A program made the position numbers and the translations under genes. Source: Streptomyces sp. DSM 15324 (GTDB taxonomy: Bacteria; Actinomycetota; Actinomycetes; Streptomycetales; Streptomycetaceae). Taken from it: a DNA stretch of 64,000 nucleotides. The stretch spans positions 561,571-625,570 of the forward strand of contig NZ_KQ949025.1 in assembly GCF_001514285.1 (NCBI RefSeq). Direction: 5' to 3'. Within the stretch, counting starts at the first letter, position 1. Every line of letters starts with the position of its first letter. Below the pieces are notes generated by a model, which saw only the letters and a program-made list of their open reading frames with translations, was not told where the DNA came from and ran no database searches. Positions 8,477 to 16,855 of the stretch are shown piece after piece.

Positions 8477-10126
8477 ATGGCACATCACCAGCACGCCGCG
8501 GACGCCGTGCCCGACGGGGGCACCGCGCCCGACGCGGCCGCCCCGTCCACCGGCGCCCACGACGCCGCGGGTGAGAAACCTCGCGCGCACGGCCGGGCGG
8601 GCCCGCCCTCGCACGAAGACAGCGGAGACAGCGGAGACAGCGGCGGAGACAGCGGAGACAGGGGCGGAGACAGCGGGCGCAGCGCAGAATTCGCAGACCA
8701 CAGCGACCACAGCGACCGCAGCGACCACGAAGACAAGGGAGCGGACGGTATGTCCGAGGGGCCGGGCCGGGGCGACGAGGCCCTCACCGCCGCGGCGCAG
8801 TCGACCGCCCGGCCGGGTGCCGAGGGCGCCGAAGGCGCCGAAGGCGCCGAAACGCCCGGCAGGTTCCGGCGCGACCGGCAGTACAAGATGCTGGCCGGGG
8901 TGTGCGCGGGGCTGGGGCGGCACTACGACATGGACCCGGTGATCTTCCGGATCACGCTCGCGGTGCTCTCCGCGACGGGCGGCATCGGTCTCATCTTCTA
9001 CGGGTTCGCGTGGCTGTTCGTCCCCTACTCCGACGACGAGCAGCACGAGGTGCGCAAGCTGCTGACCGGCCGGGTCGACGGCCAGGCCCTGGCGGCCGTG
9101 CTGTTCGCGCTGGTCGGCTGCGGGGTGTTCCTGTCGATGCTGAACAACGGCAGTGTGCTGACCTTCGCCGTGGTGCTCTCGCTCCTGCTCGCGGGGGCCG
9201 GGTACTGGTCGCGGCAGCGGGGCTTGCCCGACCCCGATCCGCTCGCGGCGCAGGCCGTCGCCGACGCCCCGCCGGAGGCCCAGGCACCGCCGGTCCCGGC
9301 CGCCTACCCCTCCTGGTGGCGGGACCCCATCGTCAAGGACGGCACCCATGTCGGCGGCACCGGTTATCTCTGGGGTCCGCAGGATCCCCGGCAGCGGGAC
9401 ATCGCGGCGGCGGTCAATGTCGGCCTCGCCGGCCGCCCGGTCGCCCGCGAGCACATACGCGTCCCGCCCGGCCGCTCCCCCGCTCCGCGCGGCCCGCGCT
9501 GGACGGGCGGCTGGGTGTTCCTGCTGGCCCTGCTCGCGGGTGGGCTCGTCACCCGGCTCACCTGGGACGACCATCCGCTGGGCGCCAGCCTGCAGGCCGG
9601 GCTGGCCACCGCGCTCATCGTGCTCGGCGCGGGGATAGCGGTCAGTTCGTTCCTGGGACGCACCGGCGCGGGGTCGGTGTTCCTGGCGTTGGTCATCGCC
9701 GGACTGCTGGCGGGTTCGACGGTCCTGCCCAGGGACGTGAGCACGCACTGGGTCGACCGGACCTGGCGGCCGGCGGCGGTGTCGGAGGTGCGGGGTGCCT
9801 ACGACCTCGGCACCGGTGACGCGACGCTGGACCTGTCCCGGCTGGACGTGGCCCCAGGGCAGACGGTCCGCACGAACGCGGAGGTGGGGGTGGGCCGGCT
9901 GCGGGTGGTCCTGCCGCCGGACGCGACAGTGCGGCTGAGCATCGACGTGGGGCTGGGCGATGTCCAGCTGCCCGGCGAGAACAAGGAGGACGTGGACGTG
10001 GAGCCGGGCAAGCACAGGGCGGTGACGCTGCCGCCGGTTCCGGGCGGCAAGGACACGGCCGGGACGCTCGACCTGGACCTCCAGGTCGGGGTGGGACAGG
10101 CGGTGGTGAGCCGTGCTGCGTCATGA
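8477..10126 (+). CDS. PspC-domain membrane protein with repetitive N terminus
   Basis: 549 residues. Residues about 1-130 are low complexity: His/Ala start, then GDSGDSGG-type repeats from tandem 9-base units, HSDHSDRSDHED, and EGAEGAEGAE. A PspC domain follows (about 135-190, RFRRDRQYKMLAGVCAGLGRHYDMDPVIF ... FVPYSD), then six or so membrane helices to about residue 430. The C-terminal 120 residues form a beta-rich region (YDLGTGDATLDLSRLDV ... GLGDVQLPG) resembling the LiaF/DUF2154-type domain of envelope-stress regulators. It is divergent from the PspC kinase, so both probably belong to one envelope-stress circuit. The ATG at 8477 is the first in-frame start after the kinase promoter region; no strong ribosome binding site is visible. 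Confidence 0.85.
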   Translation: MAHHQHAADAVPDGGTAPDAAAPSTGAHDAAGEKPRAHGRAGPPSHEDSGDSGDSGGDSGDRGGDSGRSAEFADHSDHSDRSDHEDKGADGMSEGPGRGDEALTAAAQSTARPGAEGAEGAEGAETPGRFRRDRQYKMLAGVCAGLGRHYDMDPVIFRITLAVLSATGGIGLIFYGFAWLFVPYSDDEQHEVRKLLTGRVDGQALAAVLFALVGCGVFLSMLNNGSVLTFAVVLSLLLAGAGYWSRQRGLPDPDPLAAQAVADAPPEAQAPPVPAAYPSWWRDPIVKDGTHVGGTGYLWGPQDPRQRDIAAAVNVGLAGRPVAREHIRVPPGRSPAPRGPRWTGGWVFLLALLAGGLVTRLTWDDHPLGASLQAGLATALIVLGAGIAVSSFLGRTGAGSVFLALVIAGLLAGSTVLPRDVSTHWVDRTWRPAAVSEVRGAYDLGTGDATLDLSRLDVAPGQTVRTNAEVGVGRLRVVLPPDATVRLSIDVGLGDVQLPGENKEDVDVEPGKHRAVTLPPVPGGKDTAGTLDLDLQVGVGQAVVSRAAS

Positions 10127-10385
10127 GTTCCAGCCCGGCAGGCTGATCGCGGGCGGCTTCTTCACCCTCGCGGGGGTCGTCTACGCAGGTGACGCGGGCG
10201 GGCTCTGGGAGACGCCGTGGTTCGCGGTCGTCCCTCTCGTCGTGGTCGGCCTCTGCCTGGCCGGGGTGGCGGGGATCGTGGCCCGGTCCCTGCGCAGACG
10301 GCGCCGGACCGGCCGGGACACCGCACCCGCCACCGGGACCGAGGCCGGGAGCACGGGAGCGCATCCCGGCGGCGGACCGGGGTGA
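10113..10385 (+). CDS. Small membrane protein coupled to the PspC gene
   Basis: 90 residues from a GTG start (reading LRHEFQPGRLIAGGFFTL). Two hydrophobic segments (about 12-30 and 38-58) are followed by an Arg-rich cytoplasmic stretch (RSLRRRRRTGR) and a disordered Gly/Thr/Ala tail. It overlaps the end of the PspC gene by 14 bases, which points to translational coupling and a shared function in the PspC circuit. No family with known function is recognised. Confidence 0.75.
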   Translation: MLRHEFQPGRLIAGGFFTLAGVVYAGDAGGLWETPWFAVVPLVVVGLCLAGVAGIVARSLRRRRRTGRDTAPATGTEAGSTGAHPGGGPG

Positions 10386-10392
10386 GGCGAGG

Positions 10393-10926
10393 TCAGTCCA
10401 GGCCGCCTGCTCGTTGCCGGCGCCGGCTGTGCCAGAGCGCGTCGAGCGAGAGGTAGGGGGCGCCCGCAAGGACGAGGGGGAGCCAGGCCATCAGGTAGAT
10501 GAGGTCGTTGCCGTAGTAGTACGGGTCGGAGGCCCAGCTGACCGTGAGCCAGAGGGAGAGGGAGATCAGCGCGCCGCCGAGAGCGGCGAGCCGGGTGAGG
10601 AGGCCGAACAGGGCGCCGAGGCCGACGGCGAGCTCGCCGAGGGCGATGGCGTAACCGAAGCCGACCGGGTTCTTCAGGGCCAGGTCGACCAGGGCGGGGA
10701 TGGCCGAGGAGTCACGGACGGCACGCATGGTGTCGCCGATCGAGCCCGCGCCGCCGTCCTTCATGAAGGCGCTGTCGGTGAGTTTGTCGATACCGGCGTA
10801 GATGAAGGTGACGCCCAGGAAGATCCGCAGAGGAAGGAGCGCGTAGTGGGCGGCGGTGTCCCGCCAGCCCCGGCCGCCGCCCTGGAGGTAGGGGGGATAG
10901 GTGTCCGTCCGCATGCCGTGAGTCAT
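10393..10926 (-). CDS. DoxX family membrane protein
   Basis: 177 residues with four membrane helices. The signature DoxX start of the first helix is LLPLRIFLGVTFIYAGIDKLTDSAF, and later helices include YAIALGELAVGLGALFGLL and LIYLMAWLPLVLAGAPYLSLD. DoxX proteins are small quinol-oxidase-like or redox-associated membrane proteins; in mycobacteria one works with superoxide dismutase and a thiol oxidoreductase, but no such partner is nearby. The ATG at 10926 has GAGAGGCGG about ten bases upstream and is preferred over the longer in-frame start at 10968. Convergent with the small membrane gene ending at 10385. Confidence 0.85.
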   Translation of the reverse strand: MTHGMRTDTYPPYLQGGGRGWRDTAAHYALLPLRIFLGVTFIYAGIDKLTDSAFMKDGGAGSIGDTMRAVRDSSAIPALVDLALKNPVGFGYAIALGELAVGLGALFGLLTRLAALGGALISLSLWLTVSWASDPYYYGNDLIYLMAWLPLVLAGAPYLSLDALWHSRRRQRAGGLD

Positions 10927-11096
10927 CGCCCGTAGCCGCCTCTCGCCCTGAGTGGTGGTACCCCTCAACAGACCATACGTACGAAATGGGGGGTGCGCTC
11001 AATTGTCCGCACAGCAGGTGGTTCCCCCCGGTTTCACTCCGCCCGAGCGTTCACTTCGGCCGGGCGGGGTGGTTGTCGGGCGGGCGGCGGACGGTT

Positions 11097-12386
11097 CTAC
11101 TCGGTGACGTCGATCAGGTAGCGGTTGGTCTCCACGCCCGCCGCGGTGACGACCTGGACCTCCAGCCGGCCGGGTTCGACGTCGACGGGGACGGGGACGG
11201 TGAGGACGGCGTCGGTGGGGTTGCTGAAGCCGCCGGCGACCGGGACGAGGGGGACGTGGACATGGACCGGACCGATGCGGACGACCATGCGGGAGAGGCG
11301 GTCGGCGGTCTGGGCGCCGGGCGGGACGAAGCCGGCGCCGCGGATCTCGATGTCGTCGCCGGTGCGGATGGGCGCGTCGAGATCGCCGGCCTCACGGGAG
11401 CGGACGACGGAGAGGATGACGGGGCGGCCGCCCTCGGCGTACTTGCCGGCGAGGTAGGTCGCGGCCGAGACCAGGACCACGACCGCGAGTCCCCAGGGCA
11501 GGTCGGGGAGCTGGTCCGGGCGGCGGGCGAGGCGGGTCGCGGCGAAGGCCAGGGCGACGGCGCTGATGACGACGTACTGGATGTCGGCGAAGGTGCCGCG
11601 GCCGGAGTCGTCGGTGAGGAGGTCGGCGGCTCGGGGGCGGTGGGCGCGGACCTTCTGGAGCCGCTGGGCGAGGACCCTCAGGCCCACCACCCGGCGGACG
11701 AGGACCGCGATGCCGCAGACCACGGCGAGGACGGTCACGACACCGGCGCCGCGGGCGAGGTCGAGGCCGGAGATGAGGGCGTCGCGTTCGGTGTGGCTCG
11801 AGGCGGCGGCGAGGCGGCCGACGAGGACGAGGACCGCGTAGGAGAGGAGGAGGACCCAGGCGGCGGCGACCGCGCGGGAGGTGGAGAGGCGGTTGTCCTC
11901 GCCGATGACGGGGGCGAGGGCGCCGCCGCGGGCCCGGTGGAACCAGGAGGCGGTGGTGAGGGCGCCGGCCACGAGGAGGGCGGCGAGGAGTCCGGCGGTG
12001 CGGGCCGATGTCCAGCCCGCGCCGATGGCGGTGACGGCCTGGACGAGGAGGAGCAGCACGACCACCGCCCAGACGGTGGTGGCGGTGCGCAGCCACAGGC
12101 GGGACAGCCAGACCTCGCCCTCGGCGCGGCCGCGTTCGGCGACGAGTTCCGCCGACTGGGTGAGTTCCTCGGAGACCCATTGGCGGGAGGCCGAGGCGGA
12201 GTGGGCGACGGCGGCGGGGAGACCCTGGCCGGCGGCGAACTCGTCGCGTTGGTGCAGGAACGCGGCGACCGCGCGCCGGTGTCCCTCGCGGGCGCCGTGC
12301 GGGCAGTCCCCGCAGGTGCAGCCGCCGTCGTGGGGGCCCGCGCCCGTGCCCGGGTGCGCGCCCTGTCTCGCCTCCTGTACCGCCAC
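11097..12386 (-). CDS. Conserved Streptomyces membrane protein with cysteine-rich N terminus
   Basis: 429 residues from a GTG start with GGGGAAGG upstream. The N terminus carries a short Cys cluster (GGCTCGDCPHG) that could bind a metal, followed by a soluble helical region with QWVSEELTQSAELVAERGRAEGEVW. Six or seven hydrophobic helices run from about residue 105 to 325. The C-terminal 95 residues are beta-rich (RTGDDIEIRGAGFVPPGAQ ... VPVDVEPGRLEVQVVTAAG) and resemble an IPT/TIG or Ig-like fold. Function is unknown; such proteins are seen in Streptomyces as hypothetical membrane proteins. It is monocistronic by spacing. Confidence 0.75.
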   Translation of the reverse strand: MAVQEARQGAHPGTGAGPHDGGCTCGDCPHGAREGHRRAVAAFLHQRDEFAAGQGLPAAVAHSASASRQWVSEELTQSAELVAERGRAEGEVWLSRLWLRTATTVWAVVVLLLLVQAVTAIGAGWTSARTAGLLAALLVAGALTTASWFHRARGGALAPVIGEDNRLSTSRAVAAAWVLLLSYAVLVLVGRLAAASSHTERDALISGLDLARGAGVVTVLAVVCGIAVLVRRVVGLRVLAQRLQKVRAHRPRAADLLTDDSGRGTFADIQYVVISAVALAFAATRLARRPDQLPDLPWGLAVVVLVSAATYLAGKYAEGGRPVILSVVRSREAGDLDAPIRTGDDIEIRGAGFVPPGAQTADRLSRMVVRIGPVHVHVPLVPVAGGFSNPTDAVLTVPVPVDVEPGRLEVQVVTAAGVETNRYLIDVTE

Positions 12387-12589
12387 GTCCGACGCCCGCC
12401 TTCCCCGTGACCCGAACGAGCGGCGGCCTGTGCGGGACCCGTTGTGGATCCCGGCCGCCGCACTGCTGACAACTCCCCCGCGATGACAGCGAATTGTGCC
12501 CTATCGCACACGGTCCGGTTTCGGCAGGTCTGGTCAGAGCGGGTGAAGGAGGGAGGGGCCGTGTTGACCCGGCTGCCAGAATTGTCCGT

Positions 12590-13516
12590 ATGGCCGAGAT
12601 CATCCAGCGCGACGGGGGCTGGGACTTCGACGGGACGGCGGTGCGGATCAGGCCGGGGCTGCACCGTTCCGTGCCGCTGTTCCGGCGGGCGTACGGGGAG
12701 ATCGTCGTGCCGTTGGAGGCGGTCGCCGGGGTCGTGTACGAGCCGGAGCGGCGGCGGGGGCGGCTGCGGATGTGGCTGAGGGAGGGGGCGGATCCGCTGG
12801 TGCAGGCGACGGGCGGGCGGCTTCCGGAAGGCGCGGATCCGTACCGGCTGCTGGTGGACGTGGACCGTTGCGGGCTGGCGGAGTACGTCGTGGAGGAGAT
12901 CCGGCACGCGCTGCTGCTGGACCAGGTGCCCAAGGAGCCCGCCCGGTCCTATCTGCTGCCGGGGCCGCCGGTCCCGGTGTCGGTGCGTTCCTCGGACGGC
13001 ACGGTGTCCTTCGACGGATCGCGGGTGCGGATCGACTGGGCGGACACCTCGGACCGGGTGAAGCGCGCGAGGGGGCCGCTGATCCTCGGGGTGGGGGACC
13101 TGGTCCGGGTGGAGTGGTTGCCCAACTCGGGGCACGAGGGCGGCTTCCTGCGGTTCGTGACCCGGGAGACGGTGTGCGCGAGGCTGCCGGCCGAGAAGGA
13201 TCCGTATGCGCTGGATCTGTGGGGCGGTGTGCAGCGGGATCTGCTGACCGCGCTGGTGGCGACGGCGGTGACGGCGCGGATGCCGCACCCCTCGGCGTGG
13301 GCGGACGCCCAGGGCGCGGACCGGCCGCGGCGGTGGGCGGCCGCCGTCCCCGCCCAGGCCGACCCCCATGACGAACTGTTGCGCAGGCTGCGGGAGCTGG
13401 GCGAGCTGTACCGGGACGGGGTGCTGACGGACGAGGAGTTCACGCGGACGAAGGCCGCGCTGCTGCGCGGCTTCAAGGAGGGGCCTAGCTCAGCAGGTCC
13501 GGTTCGCTGCGGCTGA
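12590..13516 (+). CDS. DUF4429 protein with C-terminal SHOCT domain
   Basis: 308 residues, soluble. Two similar halves, each a DUF4429 unit: the first begins GGWDFDGTAVRIRPGLHRSVPLFRRAYGE and the second DGTVSFDGSRVRIDWADTSDRVKRARG, matching WxFDGxxVRI with a following hydrophobic strand. The last 40 residues contain a SHOCT motif (HDELLRRLRELGELYRDGVLTDEEFTRTKAALL), a short domain usually found at the end of membrane or oligomer-associated proteins. The biochemical role is unknown. The ATG at 12590 fits the domain start; the reading frame extends upstream without start support. The 3' end overlaps the convergent aldolase gene by 32 bases. Confidence 0.85.
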   Translation: MAEIIQRDGGWDFDGTAVRIRPGLHRSVPLFRRAYGEIVVPLEAVAGVVYEPERRRGRLRMWLREGADPLVQATGGRLPEGADPYRLLVDVDRCGLAEYVVEEIRHALLLDQVPKEPARSYLLPGPPVPVSVRSSDGTVSFDGSRVRIDWADTSDRVKRARGPLILGVGDLVRVEWLPNSGHEGGFLRFVTRETVCARLPAEKDPYALDLWGGVQRDLLTALVATAVTARMPHPSAWADAQGADRPRRWAAAVPAQADPHDELLRRLRELGELYRDGVLTDEEFTRTKAALLRGFKEGPSSAGPVRCG

Positions 13517-14279
13517 TGTCCTGCCAGAGGGGCTGGTAGTTGATCCAGGCCACGAGGTCGCCGCCGAGTTGTTCGCGGGTGGCGACGGCCGCGCGGTGGT
13601 CGATCAGCAGGGGGCGGCCGGCGGCGCGGGCGGTGAGCTGGACCTGGCTGGAGCGTTCCATGGACAGGAACCACCAGGCGGCCGCGTCGACCGAGTCCCC
13701 GACGGTGAGCAGGCCGTGGTTGCGCAGGACGAGCGCCTTGCGGGAGCCGAGGGCCCTCGCGATGCGCCGGCCCTCCTCGGCGTCCACGGCGACCCCGGTG
13801 TAGGCGTCGTACAGGGCGTGGTCCTCGTAGAAGGCGCAGCTCTCCTGGGTGAGGGGGTCGAGGAGTTCGCCGAGGGCGGCGAGGGCGCGGCCGTACACCG
13901 AGTGGCAGTGGGCGACGGCGACGACGTCCGGGCGGGCGGCGTGGACCTGGGCGTGGACGGTGAAGGCGGCCTGGTTGACGTGGTAGCCGCCCTCGACGAC
14001 CTGGCCGTCGGAGTTGGCCAGAACCAGGTCACTGACGGTGACGTGCTTGAACGGCATGCCGAACGGGTTGACCCAGAAGCAGTCGCTGTACTCCGGGTCG
14101 CGTGCGGTGATGTGGCCGGACACGCCGTCCTCGAAGCCGAGGCGGCCGAAGATGCGTACGGCGCCCGCCAGGCGTTCCTTGCGGTGCCGGCGCTCGTCCT
14201 CGACCGTGTCGTGCATCGGCGGCATCGCGAAGTTCAGCCGGTCGGTGGGCAGCGGGGCAGGCGGCGTGGGCCCGTGCAT
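13485..14279 (-). CDS. Class II aldolase/adducin family protein
   Basis: 264 residues covering the full class II aldolase fold. Zinc-ligand motifs are visible: HCHSVYGRALAALG in the middle and RNHGLLTVGDSV near the C terminus, with an acidic residue in the intervening VDAEEGRRIA region. The N-terminal GVSGHITARDP matches the substrate phosphate-loop region of L-fuculose-phosphate aldolase relatives. Substrate cannot be told; Streptomyces homologues are annotated generically. GGAGG lies five bases before the ATG at 14279. It diverges from the flavin-split-barrel gene at 14428, with a short shared promoter region. Confidence 0.88.
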   Translation of the reverse strand: MHGPTPPAPLPTDRLNFAMPPMHDTVEDERRHRKERLAGAVRIFGRLGFEDGVSGHITARDPEYSDCFWVNPFGMPFKHVTVSDLVLANSDGQVVEGGYHVNQAAFTVHAQVHAARPDVVAVAHCHSVYGRALAALGELLDPLTQESCAFYEDHALYDAYTGVAVDAEEGRRIARALGSRKALVLRNHGLLTVGDSVDAAAWWFLSMERSSQVQLTARAAGRPLLIDHRAAVATREQLGGDLVAWINYQPLWQDISRSEPDLLS

Positions 14280-14380
14280 CGGTCCTCCAGCACTGGGTGG
14301 GTGTACGGGCGGAAGTTACCCTCGGTCAGCGCAGGAGAACAGGCTTGTGGGGCAAAGATGACGCGCGTCCGACGAACGCG

Positions 14381-14407
14381 ACAGGAATACGACAGGAGAT
14401 GTCCTGT
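14381..14407. promoter_or_regulatory. Inverted repeat ACAGGA-N4-TCCTGT with extra half-site
   Basis: ACAGGA (14392-14397) and TCCTGT (14402-14407) form a palindrome, and another ACAGGA lies at 14381-14386, eleven bases (one helical turn) upstream. It is centred about 30 bases before the start of the gene at 14428, inside the divergent promoter region, which fits an operator. The cognate regulator is unknown. Confidence 0.4.
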
Positions 14408-14427
14408 ATCGGGTTCACACTGCGGGT

Positions 14428-14916
14428 ATGACAGCGCACAGCACAGCGGTTGACTGGGCGGCCTTCGCCGCGGCCGAACCCGCTCTCGCGCGGACCGTCG
14501 AGGAGCGGTTCGGCGCGTTCACCCATCATGTTCTGGCCACTCTGCGCAAGGACGGCTCTCCGCGGACCACGGGGCTGGAGGTCCGGTTCCTGGACGGGGA
14601 GCTGTGGTTCGGCATGATGCCGGACTCGGTCAAGGCGCTCGATCTGCGGCGCGATCCGCGTTTCGCGCTCCAGGCCAACCCGGGCGAGGGCACGGGGATG
14701 GGCGGCGGCGACGTACGGATCGCGGGGCGGGCGGTGGAGGTCGAGGATCCGGCGGTGAAGGGGGCGTACCGCGAAGAGGTGGAACCGCCGGAGCCGTTCC
14801 ACCTCTTCCGCACCGAGCTGACGGAGGTCGTCAGGACCTACGTCGAGGACGAGACGTATCTCGTCGTGCAGGTCTGGCAGCCCGGTGCGGGGCTGCGCGT
14901 CGTCAAGCGCAGGTGA
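14428..14916 (+). CDS. Pyridoxamine 5'-phosphate oxidase-like (flavin split-barrel) protein
   Basis: 162 residues. The split-barrel pattern is VEERFGAFTHHVLATLRKDGSPRTTGLEVRFLDGELWFGMMPDSVKALDLRRDPRFALQ, typical of F420- or FMN-binding Pnp_ox-like proteins of actinobacteria, in which strand pairs are followed by the (K/R)xxxLxRDPRxAL motif. These proteins usually bind FMN, F420 or haem and act as reductases or oxygenases of unknown substrate. There is no clear Shine-Dalgarno sequence before ATG 14428. It is monocistronic and ends in a terminator hairpin shared with the convergent guaA. Confidence 0.85.
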   Translation: MTAHSTAVDWAAFAAAEPALARTVEERFGAFTHHVLATLRKDGSPRTTGLEVRFLDGELWFGMMPDSVKALDLRRDPRFALQANPGEGTGMGGGDVRIAGRAVEVEDPAVKGAYREEVEPPEPFHLFRTELTEVVRTYVEDETYLVVQVWQPGAGLRVVKRR

Positions 14917-14925
14917 TCCCGGGGA

Positions 14926-14944
14926 GGGACCGGATGCCGGTCCC
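14926..14944. terminator. Bidirectional hairpin between the split-barrel gene and guaA
   Basis: GGGACCGG (14926-14933), three-base loop ATG, CCGGTCCC (14937-14944): a perfect 8-bp stem lying ten bases after one stop codon and six before the end of guaA. No T tract, as is common for actinobacterial terminators. Confidence 0.55.
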
Positions 14945-14950
14945 GGGGAC

Positions 14951-16531
14951 CTACTCCCACTCGATGGTGCCCGGGGGCTTGGAGGTGACGTCGAGGACGA
15001 CGCGGTTGACGTCCCGTACCTCGTTGGTGATCCGGGTGGAGATCTTCGCGAGGACGTCGTACGGCAGCCGCGACCAGTCGGCGGTCATGGCGTCCTCGGA
15101 GGAGACGGGGCGCAGCACGATCGGGTGGCCGTAGGTGCGGCCGTCGCCCTGGACGCCGACGCTGCGGACGTCCGCGAGCAGGACGACCGGGCACTGCCAG
15201 ATGTCGCGGTCGAGGCCGGCGGCGGTGAGTTCCTCGCGGGCGATCGCGTCGGCGTCGCGGAGGAGGTCGAGCCGCTCCTTCGTCACCTCGCCGACGATCC
15301 GGATGCCGAGGCCGGGCCCGGGGAAGGGCTGGCGCTGGACGATCTCCTCCGGCAGGCCGAGCTCCTGGCCGACCATGCGGACCTCGTCCTTGAAGAGCTT
15401 GCGGAGGGGCTCGATGAGCTTGAACTCCAGGTCCTCGGGGAGGCCGCCGACGTTGTGGTGGGACTTGATGTTGGCGGTGCCGGTGCCGCCGCCGGACTCG
15501 ACGACGTCCGGGTAGAGCGTGCCCTGGACCAGGAACTCCACCGCCGGGCCCTCGTCCGCGATGATCTCGGCCTGGGCCTGCTCGAAGACGCGGATGAACT
15601 CGCGCCCGATGGTCTTGCGCTTCTCCTCGGGGTCGGAGATGCCCTTGAGCGCGGTGAGGAAGCGCTCCTCGGCGTCGACGACGACCAGCTTGACGCCGGT
15701 CGCGGCCACGAAGTCCTTCTCGACCTGCTCGGTCTCGCCCTTGCGCATCAGGCCGTGGTCGACGTAGACGCAGGTCAGCTGGTCGCCGATGGCGCGGGCG
15801 ACGAGGGCCGCGGCCACGGCGGAGTCGACGCCGCCGGAGAGACCGCAGATGGCGCGCTTGTCGCCGACCAGCTCACGGATCGCGGAGACCTGCTCCTCGA
15901 TCACGTTGCCCGTGGTCCAGGTGGGCTTCAGGCCGGCGCCGCGGTAGAGGAAGTGCTCCAGGACCTGCTGGCCGTGCGTGGAGTGCATGACCTCGGGGTG
16001 GTACTGGACGCCGTAGAGCTTCTTCTCGTCGTTCTCGAAGGCGGCGACCGGGACGACGTCGGTGGACGCGGTGACGGTGAAGCCCTCGGGGGCGGCGGAG
16101 CAGGCGTCGCCGTGCGACATCCATACGTGCTGCTCGGCCGGGGTGCCCTCGAAGAGGGTGGAGGACGTCCGGGAGACGTGCAGATCCGTACGGCCGTACT
16201 CGCGGGAGCCGGTGTTGTCGACCGTGCCGCCGAGGGTCTGGGCCATCAGCTGGAAGCCGTAGCACATGCCGAAGACGGGGACGCCGGCCTCGAACAGCTC
16301 GCGGCCGAGGCGGGGGGCGCCCTCCTCGTACACGGACGAGGGGCCGCCGGAGAGGATGATCGCCGCCGGGTTCTTGGCGAGCATCTCCTCGACCGGCATG
16401 GTGCTCGGCACGATCTCGCTGTAGACCCGGGCCTCGCGGACTCGGCGGGCGATGAGCTGGGCGTACTGCGCGCCGAAGTCGACGACCAGGACGGTGTCGG
16501 GGGCGGTGGCAGCGGGAGTCGCTGTGGACAC
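14951..16531 (-). CDS. guaA: GMP synthase (glutamine-hydrolysing)
   Basis: 526 residues, the normal length. It converts XMP, ATP and glutamine to GMP, the last step of guanylate synthesis. The N-terminal class I amidotransferase domain has the catalytic Cys in [12 protein letters not shown] and the His in [11 protein letters not shown]; the ATP-pyrophosphatase domain has [12 protein letters not shown]; the C-terminal dimerisation domain ends [17 protein letters not shown]. The start is GTG 16531 with GGAAGG upstream. Both IMP dehydrogenase genes lie about 20 kb away in the same window, so the guanine branch is loosely clustered. Divergent from the aroQ leader. Confidence 0.97.
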   Translation of the reverse strand: MSTATPAATAPDTVLVVDFGAQYAQLIARRVREARVYSEIVPSTMPVEEMLAKNPAAIILSGGPSSVYEEGAPRLGRELFEAGVPVFGMCYGFQLMAQTLGGTVDNTGSREYGRTDLHVSRTSSTLFEGTPAEQHVWMSHGDACSAAPEGFTVTASTDVVPVAAFENDEKKLYGVQYHPEVMHSTHGQQVLEHFLYRGAGLKPTWTTGNVIEEQVSAIRELVGDKRAICGLSGGVDSAVAAALVARAIGDQLTCVYVDHGLMRKGETEQVEKDFVAATGVKLVVVDAEERFLTALKGISDPEEKRKTIGREFIRVFEQAQAEIIADEGPAVEFLVQGTLYPDVVESGGGTGTANIKSHHNVGGLPEDLEFKLIEPLRKLFKDEVRMVGQELGLPEEIVQRQPFPGPGLGIRIVGEVTKERLDLLRDADAIAREELTAAGLDRDIWQCPVVLLADVRSVGVQGDGRTYGHPIVLRPVSSEDAMTADWSRLPYDVLAKISTRITNEVRDVNRVVLDVTSKPPGTIEWE

Positions 16532-16650
16532 GGGGGCCTTCCGGCGGTGGGGCGGGGGTCTGTGTGTACGCCGATTCTACCGAGGCGGCCGTCCGAACGG
16601 TCCCGTCCCCCGGGGGCTCCGCCCCCGGCCCTCGGGCACCGCGTGGGCGG

Positions 16651-16670
16651 CTGTGGCATACTCCCCTCCA
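16651..16670 (+). promoter_or_regulatory. Putative -10 region giving a leaderless transcript for the aroQ leader peptide
   Basis: CATACT at 16657-16662 fits a -10 hexamer (TANNNT-like). Transcription would begin about seven bases downstream, at or next to the ATG at 16670, so the leader peptide would be translated from a leaderless mRNA. This agrees with the lack of any ribosome binding site. The -35 region around 16634-16639 is weak. Confidence 0.5.
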
Positions 16671-16741
16671 TGCGCAAGCTTCCGACCTTCCTCTTTACCT
16701 ATGGCGACCGGCCCACCGGCTGCCATGGTCGTGCTGCTTGA
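16670..16741 (+). CDS. Phe/Tyr-rich leader peptide upstream of aroQ (putative attenuator peptide)
   Basis: A 23-codon frame reading MRKLPTFLFTYGDRPTGCHG plus RAA, ending in TGA 20 bases before a strong terminator hairpin. It has Phe-Leu-Phe-Thr-Tyr in the middle (TTC CTC TTT ACC TAT), including TTT and TAT, which are rare codons in so GC-rich a genome. The next gene makes prephenate, precursor of Phe and Tyr. The arrangement matches ribosome-mediated transcription attenuation as known for trp and phe leaders: ribosome stalling at Phe/Tyr codons would let RNA polymerase pass the hairpin. Evidence is positional and compositional; no homologues could be checked. Confidence 0.6.
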   Translation: MRKLPTFLFTYGDRPTGCHGRAA

Positions 16742-16760
16742 GCAACTGACAAGCGACTTC

Positions 16761-16804
16761 CCAGGCGCCCCGGGCCGACAAGGTCCGGGGCGCCTGGCGT
16801 TTTC
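16761..16804 (+). terminator. Attenuator/terminator hairpin between leader peptide and aroQ
   Basis: CCAGGCGCCCCGG (16761-16773) pairs perfectly over 13 bp with CCGGGGCGCCTGG (16785-16797) around an 11-base loop, followed by CGTTTTCC. It lies inside the aroQ 5' region on the plus strand with only the leader peptide before it, so its job is likely conditional termination of the aroQ transcript. Confidence 0.75.
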
Positions 16805-16855
16805 CGGGGTTGTCGGTCCGGGGCCCACCCGACACCCACCCCACCAGGAGTCCCC

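Noticed and set aside
14885..16741. Long 618-codon frame antisense to guaA
   Set aside because: It is the mirror frame of guaA, whose motifs are unambiguous; only its last 24 codons (16670-16741) are kept, as the leader peptide.
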